A stretch of DNA of 64,000 nucleotides, from the NCBI RefSeq assembly GCF_003597395.2, contig NC_133773.1:72259972-72323971 (forward strand), in the 5' to 3' direction. The DNA is from Chelonoidis abingdonii. Lineage: Eukaryota > Chordata > Testudines > Testudinidae. The translations under genes were made by a program, and so were the position numbers. The notes below the pieces were generated by a model that had not been told where the DNA came from, made no database searches, and saw only the letters and a list, made by a program, of their open reading frames with translations. Shown here in pieces: positions 57,216-64,000 of this stretch; positions within the stretch are counted from its first letter, which is position 1, and the number at the start of each line of letters is the position of its first letter.

Positions 57216-58912
57216 AATCTTCCATTAAAGCCCCCAGTTCCCTGACCCTAAGGGCAGAGGTGATGGCCACCAAGAATGCCGTCTTCACAGGTAGATGTAA
57301 GAAGGAGCACGTAGCTAGTAACTCAAAAGGATGTTTCATGAGGCAATTAAGAACAAGGATCTCTAGTTCGCATTCTGAGACAACAGACGGGTAAGAGGCA
57401 AGTTGGATGAGATAAGGATACCAAACCTGTCTTGACCAAGATGGAGCAATCAAAATGGATTACCATGCGGTCTTGCTTGATCTTGTTGAGAACCTTTAGA
57501 AGCAATGGTGGTGGTGGATGTGCATAAAAAGAGGGCTCCCTGTTCATGAAATGAGACTGCCATCTCCTAGAGATTAAGGCTCAAAACCTGCCCTGGAACA
57601 GAATTTGTTGCACTTTGTATTGGCTGCTTGGGCAAAAAGATTGACCTCTGGGAATCCCCAAGCTAAGAATAGTCTGTTGAGGACCACTTGTCTAGCTCCC
57701 GTTTGTAATTTATGGAGTAATGTCTGCAGAGGTCATCTGTCATAGTGTTTTTATACCGGGTAGTTCGGCTGAGATGACTATATTATTGGCTATGCACCAA
57801 TTCCAGAGTTTTATCACTTTGGTGCAGAGAGAGCGGAATGTGTGTCTACCTGACAATAGATATAATACATTCAGGCCATGCTGTCTGTCCTTATCTTGAC
57901 TGAATTGGTTCTGAATAGAAGGAGAAAATGAAAATTAATATTTCTGGCCACTCTCAACTCCAGAAAGTTGATGCGGAAGAGCTGTTCGTGCAGTGATCAT
58001 CTGCCTTGAACTGTGTGGGGTCCCAGCTGTATCCCCTATCTCAAGAATAATTCATCTGATGTTATCATGACAGTAGAGTGATTTTGGATAAATGTGGTTC
58101 TGGCATGGATATTCACAGGGTCTTCCCATCAGTTGAGTGACTGCAGAATCCACTGGGTAACAGATACAAGCCTGTCCTGTTCAGCCTGTAGACCATCCAA
58201 AGCCATCACTGGAGACACCGAAGATGTAACCTGGCATGCTGAAATATAAGCTGCTACGTGCCCCAGCAGTTGAAGATGGTTTCTTACTGACAATTGGGGA
58301 ATGCACTGAATTCTTGAGATGAGATTCTTGAGGGTGAGAAATCTGTTGGAAGGGAGACAAGCCCTGCCTGCCAGCACATCCAGAAAACCTTCAGTGTCTA
58401 AAATTTAGACACTGAAGTGGTATCAAAATGGACTTCTTGAGATTGACCTGGAGGCCTAGGCTGCAGAATTGGGATTGTATCACCTGTAGCGCTGATAATG
58501 CTTTCTGATAAGGTCTGCCCCGAACAACTAATTGCCTGGATAAGAGAAGATGATTATGCCTCCATGATGAAGGTGTATGGCTGACTGCTATAACCTTTGA
58601 GAATATCCTTGGGGCCAAGGAGAGGCCAAAAAGGAGCACCTGGTACAGGTAATGGTCATGGTTGAACAGGAATAGAAGAAACCTCTTGTAAGAAGGCTGG
58701 AATGCCACATGAAAATGTATTCCTGTAGGCTGAAATTCATAAACCAACCTCCAGAAGCTAGAGAGGAAATTATGCCTGCACATGATCTGTTCAGACGTCT
58801 GAGGTCTAACATTGGCCTCCATCCTTACTTCTTTTGGGAAACCAGAACATACTTTGAGTAGAATCCCTTTCCCTTGTGCTACACAGGAACTGGTTTTATG
58901 GCTCCTAAACAC
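57214..58912 (-). pseudogene. DIRS copy F recombinase, RNase H and RT fragments
   Basis: 57214-57453 encodes LEILVLNCLMKHPFELLATC and LVAITSALRVRELGAL, the recombinase linker and Arg box. 58129-58377 encodes the RT-RNase H connection (RFLTLKNLISRIQ, LLGHVAAYISACQV). 58391-58912 encodes the RT with DHYLYQVLLFGLSLAPRIFS and QVNLKKSILIPLQCLNF. The YLDD box is lost to frameshift. Confidence 0.75.
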
Positions 58913-59236
58913 ACAAGAGAGGCAATCTCTTGTGTCAGCAACTGATCATGAGATAGGTAGCTGAAAACGGATGGGGTGGTGGGCAAAGGACTGAAATGAA
59001 ATGGTGCAACCAGATGTTATGTTTCCAACATCTATTTGTCCAATGTTACATTCTCTCATGCAGCTTCAACTTGAGAAAGACGGTATCCAAAAGGGGGGAT
59101 TGACCGTCGGACGGAGTAGCAGTAAAATCTGTCGACTAATCGGTTGAGACTCCAGTCCAAGCTATCAAAACTGGTGCTTAGAAGCTGTGAATGGTGAGAC
59201 GAAGTAGCTGAGGCAAAAGCTGGCTTCTTCGAATAT

Positions 59237-60734
59237 CTAGGTCTCTTGGTTACTCAGGTGGCCTATGGAAGTTAGAAAAATGGTGAAGAAGAAACCTCTG
59301 ACATCTTGAGATGTGCTAAACCTTCTTTTGTTCACAGGTGTATAGATCCCGAGGGATTTGAGCACGGTTCTTAAGTACCTCAGAGGGTGAAGAAAGTCAG
59401 TGGTAGACTCAGCAAATAGTTTGCTGGTTGTCAAAAGGAAGGTCTTCAACAGTACTCTGAACCTCACTAGGGAAACCCAACAGCTTCCACCAAAATTCTC
59501 ATCCCATCACAGTCATGGTGGTTATGAACTGTGCTGCAGCATAGGCAGCATCTAAGGAGGCACGTCTGTAATTATATTTTTGCCAAAGTTGACCTTCCTG
59601 ATGCTCAGCCAGGAAGTGTTGAATAAGAGAATTAAACTTGTAAATAATTATATTTTGACATAAGCACCTAGTGGTTCGCAACTTGAAACTGTAATATGGC
59701 CGAGGAGCAGGATTTACAACCAAAGAGGTCAAGTCCCTTGTGGTCTTTGGAGTAAAGGGCAGACTTAGAATTGTATCGCCTACCTTATCCATTGATGGCC
59801 TCCACTACAAAAGGTATAGGGCAGAAAATAAAAACTCAGGATCCTTGACTAGGACATAGTACATTTTAGCTGCATATTTACAAGTAGGTGGTGTGGTAAG
59901 TGGAGTCTGCCAGATCGCCAGAGCCTGCTAAGATTAAGTTCATTGACGGGGTGGCTACCCATATACAGGCTGACCTGTGCAAAATGTCCAGGAGTTTATG
60001 GTTAGAATTCTGGACCTCCTCCAATGGAATTTGAAGCATATTGGCAATATGTTTCATCAGCTCCTGAAACATCCTGAAGTCATCTGCCATAGAAGATAGT
60101 GAAGGCATGATGGCTTCATCAGGCAATGACAACAAAATATTAATAACAGGTGTCACCTCTTTGTCACCCCTTACCTCCTGCTCCTCAAAAAATCTCCCCT
60201 CCCCTATTTGGGAAGGTGAGAGAGGAGGTTGAGAAGAATGACATTGTGTATTCTCCCTTTGGCAGTGAGTAGATGCTGACCTAAACTGGAAGACGTAAAT
60301 AGCCACAGAATCCCACCAAGGCCACTGAGGGAGGGGCCAAACGGCATAGCGTCATAACTCAGAGGGTGGGAGTTGGGGTCTTGTTTCTTCCACAGAGTTG
60401 GTACATGTGGGCAAATTATGCCTCCTAGAATATACAGGAGAACCCTTTACTAAAATTTGAGAGTCAGAGTCCTCCTCAACATATTCAGGGGGAGGTGAGA
60501 ACAGATGGGTGGGCGGATGTGGAGTGTGAGTGTTTGTGTGTGAGAGAGAGAGAATTGTTTGCCCTGGATGACTGAAGTTGGTGAGTAAAATGGCCTCCAA
60601 GACAGATGTGGAGTTGGTGACTCAGCAGATTGTTGTACTGCAAGATGACCGGTACGATTAAGTAACAGAGATTCCGGCTTAGTGGGGACATGGACATTTT
60701 TTGGATATCTAAACTCTTTTGGCACCAGTGGCAT
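59237..60734 (-). pseudogene. DIRS copy F Gag-like remains
   Basis: Frames at 59237-59467, 59499-59792, 59878-60306 and 60352-60734 carry parts equivalent to the gag of the other copies, such as RRASLDAAYAAAQFITTMTV (the AADSAARMVAS region). A GGTACCGATG-type repeat occurs near 60760-60840. It is interrupted by many frame changes. A TG/AG microsatellite lies at 60525-60553. Confidence 0.6.
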
Positions 60735-61299
60735 ATAGATAAGAATCAGATGATGAAGGCCACCTTCAGTACCGATGGTACAAAACCCAGATGCCTGATC
60801 TGACCCAGATCTTTCTCATACTCCTTTGGTACCGATGAAGAAGTACAGGATGATGGTATAGGTATCAAAGGGATAACAGTCTGATAACACAAATCTCTTT
60901 CAGGCAGAACCTCTAGTAGCCTGGGTTTGGCTATTTATTATATTTCTTCTTTATCTCCCTCATTTCTGCTCTGATCCATATATGCTCCAGAGCTAAATAA
61001 CCAACTTTACCTGTAGGAGCATATCTGTGATTAGCTACAAAAGGAATGTGCATAGTATTAATAAAAAATGTTCAATGTGAGAAATCTGATAAATTTCCTG
61101 TAAGGATTATTTTTTTCCCCAATATCCTTTGTGAATTTCTGATCATTTTTAATCCAAGTAATTAATGTAATAATGAGTTTTAAACTGTTTGTTTTAGAAA
61201 AAATATTAATGTCACAGACTACTACAAATGAGATTATCCAGGCAGGAGAATATAATACAGAAATAGTATGCAACTGCAGTAAAGTGTTAAGAACATTAC

Positions 61300-61432
61300 C
61301 TTCTTGATAGGCTCCATCTGCCATCACTAAATGAAGAATCTTGGCATATAGATGTTTATATTCATTTCCCAGAATATTCTGAACTATTGTTGAACAAATA
61401 TCAATAGTCTCGTCTTCATCTTCATGTATTGC
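61300..61432 (-). CDS. NEK1: NEK1 penultimate coding exon (133 nt)
   Basis: On the minus strand CTCTTATAG precedes GCA ATA CAT, and the exon ends at CAAGAAG before GTAATG. It encodes an acidic segment, [13 protein letters not shown], then [20 protein letters not shown] and GAYQE, matching the conserved end of vertebrate NEK1. The phase is 0 at the start and leaves one base (G) for the next exon. NEK1 is a serine/threonine kinase with roles in cilia and the DNA-damage response. This tail is outside the kinase domain. Confidence 0.95.
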
Positions 61433-61697
61433 CTATAAGAGTAGACAATGCAAGTGGTTCAATTTAAAATTTGAAGTCATCATAAAGTGAAACAATTTAC
61501 AGATTTATAAAAAGAATTGTGGATTAACACAAAACATTAATCTTTTAGGTCACAGAATGAAATTTTCTGTATTAGCGTTAATATGCTGAACAGAATACAA
61601 AGTTAGAATGTTTATAAATTCTAGTCATATAACACTATACAGCAGTAAGCAACTCAAGGTAGATTGATCTGTTTTTCATTTAGAGCACTCCACAAAC

Positions 61698-61831
61698 CTT
61701 TATTTTATCATAAACTTCAATGAATTTATCAAAGCCTATTTCCTGTTCCAGATTATATCTCAACTCTTCCAAATGGCTGAAGACACTGTCATATGCTTCA
61801 CATTCACTGGCAATATCCCCATCACTGTTGT
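61698..61831 (-). CDS. NEK1: NEK1 antepenultimate coding exon (134 nt)
   Basis: The minus-strand acceptor TTTTCCTAG is followed by AC AAC AGT. The exon ends AAAATAAAG before GTTTGT. It encodes [20 protein letters not shown] and [18 protein letters not shown], another conserved NEK1 C-terminal block with coiled-coil-like character. It needs one base from an exon beyond this window and joins the next exon in phase 0. Exons further upstream lie outside the window. Confidence 0.95.
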
Positions 61832-62009
61832 CTAGGAAAAGAAAATATAACAGGAGGAAATTCAAAGTTTAATCCCACTTCAGTTCTGAATATATTGCTT
61901 CCATGTACTTGAACTTTTGAAGTCCACCCAGACCCCTGAATCAAATTGAAGGCAGTTCACCTCAAGAGTGTGCCACATGCTACCACACATTCACAACAGC
62001 ACTGAGACA

Positions 62010-62483
62010 CTAATTAAAAGCAGTAATAGACCCTTTCTCCTTTGAATGATCTAAGAAACTGTAAGGTAAGAAGGTGCATGAATGTGGCTCTGTGGAACCA
62101 ATACAGTCCGGGTGTCCGTGGTACTGGAATGTTATGTAGCTGTCTTCTCCATACACCCCACGCTGCAGATTAACTAGCAGTAACATTTCACAATAATTCA
62201 ATGAAACAGCTGTCCCAAAATAGACATTTGACTTAATCCTGGCACTGACACAGAATTGCTGGGTAAAATTCCACGTAACCATTCCATAAGTCTCAAAGAT
62301 GGGTCTAAAACACCACGGCAGGTTGCAAAAGCCTACTAAATGAGTCCTTAATCTGGTATCTAATATTCCATCTGCAGATAAAGATTTGATATAAAGAATG
62401 ATCTGTTTGGATTCCTTCTGTGCTAAGGTACGTCCTTCTCGAACCACAATAAATCTAGGTGACTTCTGGGAATACCCAGTCAT
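62010..62483 (-). CDS. Unrecognised 157-codon ORF inside a NEK1 intron
   Basis: An ATG-to-stop frame with no internal stop lies in the intron upstream of the 61698-61831 exon, on the same strand. The product is mixed in composition, Cys/Tyr/Phe-rich in its middle (NLPWCFRPIFETYG, SLNYCEMLLLVNL), with no signal peptide, membrane segment or motif I can name. The ATG overlaps the stop of a 41-aa ORF by four bases (ATGA). It does not look like DIRS, CR1 or NEK1. It could be a processed retrocopy, a remnant of an endogenised virus, or chance, since a 157-codon frame is only modestly unlikely. Confidence 0.5.
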   Translation of the reverse strand: MTGYSQKSPRFIVVREGRTLAQKESKQIILYIKSLSADGILDTRLRTHLVGFCNLPWCFRPIFETYGMVTWNFTQQFCVSARIKSNVYFGTAVSLNYCEMLLLVNLQRGVYGEDSYITFQYHGHPDCIGSTEPHSCTFLPYSFLDHSKEKGSITAFN

Positions 62484-62605
62484 AATTTACGTAACTCCCA
62501 AGTTCTCACTTCACGTCCTGATTTGGTAGCAAAACTAGCCCACATGTGCCCTAGTGTGTACGGAAGAAAAACAGATGGACTTTGCACATAGCAAAGTGAA
62601 GTCAT
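62480..62605 (-). CDS. 41-codon upstream ORF overlapping the 157-aa ORF by ATGA
   Basis: The frame runs from an ATG in a favourable context (AAAACATGA) to TGA at 62480-62482, which overlaps the next start. The product contains FLPYTLGHMWASFATK and REVRTWELRKL. Overlapping stop-start pairs are typical of polycistronic viral or LINE transcripts, but the ORF is short and may be fortuitous. Confidence 0.35.
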   Translation of the reverse strand: MTSLCYVQSPSVFLPYTLGHMWASFATKSGREVRTWELRKL

Positions 62606-63015
62606 GTTTTTAAACTTGTTAGCTGGTCATGGTCAACACATGTGGGAACTTAGAGTGAACCACAACTAGATAAAATATTTTTTTAAAGTATTATTTGCCA
62701 GGCCTGCACAATATAGAAATTATTTTAAATCCTGTTAGCCAACACATTTTAAAACACAACTTATTTGTTGAGTCAAGACATGACCTAAGAGAATTAGCAT
62801 ATGAGAGATGGCACTCACTCGTGCTTAATAGCTAAAGCCTTAAGGAATTTCTTTACATTAAGGACACCCAGATAATACCTCATCTACAGAAAACCACATG
62901 CTATCTGGTCAGAAACTAACAATTCAGAGACCTTTCAACAGGAGTAGGAAACAGGAACAGCAAATGTGTCTTCAGTTTCTCTATTGCTCTGTACATGTTA
63001 AGCAGCATTTTTATA

Positions 63016-63318
63016 TACAGTAGAACCTCAGAGTTATGAACACGTCAGGAATCAAGGTTGTTCGTAACTCTGAACAAAATTTTATGGTTGTTTTCAAAAG
63101 TTTACAACTGAACATTGACTTCATACAGCTTTGAAACTTTATTATACAGAAGCAAAATACTGCTTCCAACCTTCTTAAATTAAATGAAACAAGCACAGGA
63201 TCAGTTTCGTTCCCTTTTTTCAGTAGTTTATGTTTAACACAGTACTATAGTGTATTTGCTTCTCTTTTTTTTTTTTTTCCTCTGCTGCTGCCTGATTGCA
63301 TACTTCCAGTTCCAAATG
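63016..63318. mobile_element. Tigger-like (Tc1/mariner) transposon end, truncated
   Basis: CAGTAGAACCTCAGAGTTAT after TATATA is a typical Tigger-type terminus with a TA target. The internal phrases TTGTTCGTAACTCTGAAC and TTTACAACTGAACATTGACT and a long T run follow. The other end is missing because CR1 begins at about 63317. Confidence 0.75.
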
Positions 63319-64000
63319 AGGTCAGTCCTAGGACCAATCCTATTCAGTTTATTCATAAATGATCTGGAGAAAGGGGTAAACAGTGAGGTGGCAAAGTTTG
63401 CAGATGATACTAAACTGCTCAAGACAGTTAAGACCAAAGCACACTGTGAAGAACTTCAAAAAGATCTCATAAAACTAAGTGTTTGGGCAACAAAATGGCA
63501 AATGAAATTTAAGGTGAATAAATGTAAAGTAATGCACAGTGGAAAAAATAACCCCAACTATACATATAATATGATGGGGGCTAATTTAGCTACAATGAGT
63601 CAGGAAAAAGATCTTGGAGTCATCATGGCTAGTTCTCTGAAGATGTCCACGCAGAGTGCAGAGGCAGTCAAAAAAAGGAATCAGGATGTTAGGAATCATT
63701 AAAAAGGGGATAGAGAATAAGACTGAGAATATATTATTGCCCTTATATAAATCAATGGTACGCCCACATCTTGAATACTGTGTACAGATGTGGTCTCCTC
63801 ATCTCAAAAAAGATATACTGGCACTAGAAGGATTCAGAGAAGGGCAACTAAAATCATTAGAGATTTGGAGAGGGTCCCATATGAGGAAAGATTAAAGAGG
63901 CTAGGACTCTTCAGCTTGGAAAGAGGAGGACTAAGGGGGGATATGACAAAATCATGAGTGATGCGAGAAAGTGGATAAGAAAGTTATTTTACTTATTCCC
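63317..64000 (+). mobile_element. CR1 LINE, RT and C-terminal part, continues past the window
   Basis: The plus frame at 63250-63702 has SVLGPILFSLFINDLEKGVN, then the catalytic FADD in AKFADDTKLLKTV, then KWQMKFKVNKCKVMHSGK. The frame shifts near 63690 and continues as [20 protein letters not shown] at 63656-63895. It starts within the RT domain, so it is 5'-truncated, and it interrupts the Tigger element. The 3' end lies beyond the window. Confidence 0.9.

Larger units (their letters stand above)
56283..60900 (-). mobile_element. DIRS-type retrotransposon, copy F, in the last NEK1 intron, sense orientation
   Basis: The left end (AGATTACTCACCCTGTGTAG and GGAGTTCTTCAAGATG) matches copy A's family. 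The inverted block CCTATGGGTGCTCCACTTCA lies near 56628. Recombinase (57214-57453), RNase H remains, RT (58391-58912) and gag (59237-60734) lie in order, all on the minus strand like NEK1. The right terminal repeat is not clear. All frames are broken. Confidence 0.8.

Noticed and set aside
62010..62483. Additional NEK1 coding exon
   Set aside because: It has its own ATG and stop and no flanking splice sites that keep the NEK1 frame.

Overview
The window looks like non-coding DNA from a vertebrate nuclear genome, most likely a non-avian reptile and probably a turtle. Three things point that way: several CR1 LINE copies in different states of decay, many DIRS-type tyrosine-recombinase retrotransposons, and the 3' end of a conserved animal gene with canonical GT-AG introns. 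The species assignment is inference. The only host gene I can support is NEK1 (NIMA-related kinase 1) on the minus strand. Its last three coding exons are at 61698-61831, 61300-61432 and 55957-55970. They join in phase and end with the acidic C-terminus known for this kinase. Everything below about 55.9 kb is downstream of NEK1.

Layout: (1) 1-5.6 kb is an old plus-strand DIRS element carrying an LTR-like insert, a tiny CR1 tail, a hAT element with an 8-bp target duplication, and a solo LTR with a 5-bp duplication that itself holds a DNA-transposon-like insert. (2) 5.8-9.3 kb is a nearly full-length minus-strand R4/Dong-type LINE with a restriction-like endonuclease and a tRNA-like segment at its 5' side. 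(3) 9.9-12.8 kb is a long CR1 copy. (4) 13.8-18.3 kb holds an LTR, a CR1 tail and a GC-rich repeat. (5) 18.3-31.2 kb is a nest: an old DIRS element has an LTR in its terminal repeat and a younger DIRS element in its gag region, and the younger element carries another solo LTR. (6) 31.2-36.9 kb holds hAT and MITE elements, CR1 fragments and an LTR-like piece. (7) 39.1-44.1 kb is a third DIRS family, split by two CR1 copies. (8) 47.7-53.2 kb is another DIRS element with an open RNase H frame. (9) 53.2-64 kb is the NEK1 3' end. Its last intron is mostly a sense-oriented DIRS element, and an upstream intron holds an unrecognised 157-aa ORF preceded by an overlapping 41-aa ORF. The window ends in a Tigger-like transposon interrupted by CR1.

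The most notable signals are: six DIRS copies in 64 kb; a DIRS-in-DIRS nest; an Arg/Ser-rich (SR-protein-like) domain in the DIRS Gag; splice-donor-like AG|GT motifs at the outer 3' end of the DIRS copies; and the bicistronic-looking ORF pair inside NEK1. Element boundaries were read by eye and are approximate unless a target-site duplication is given.
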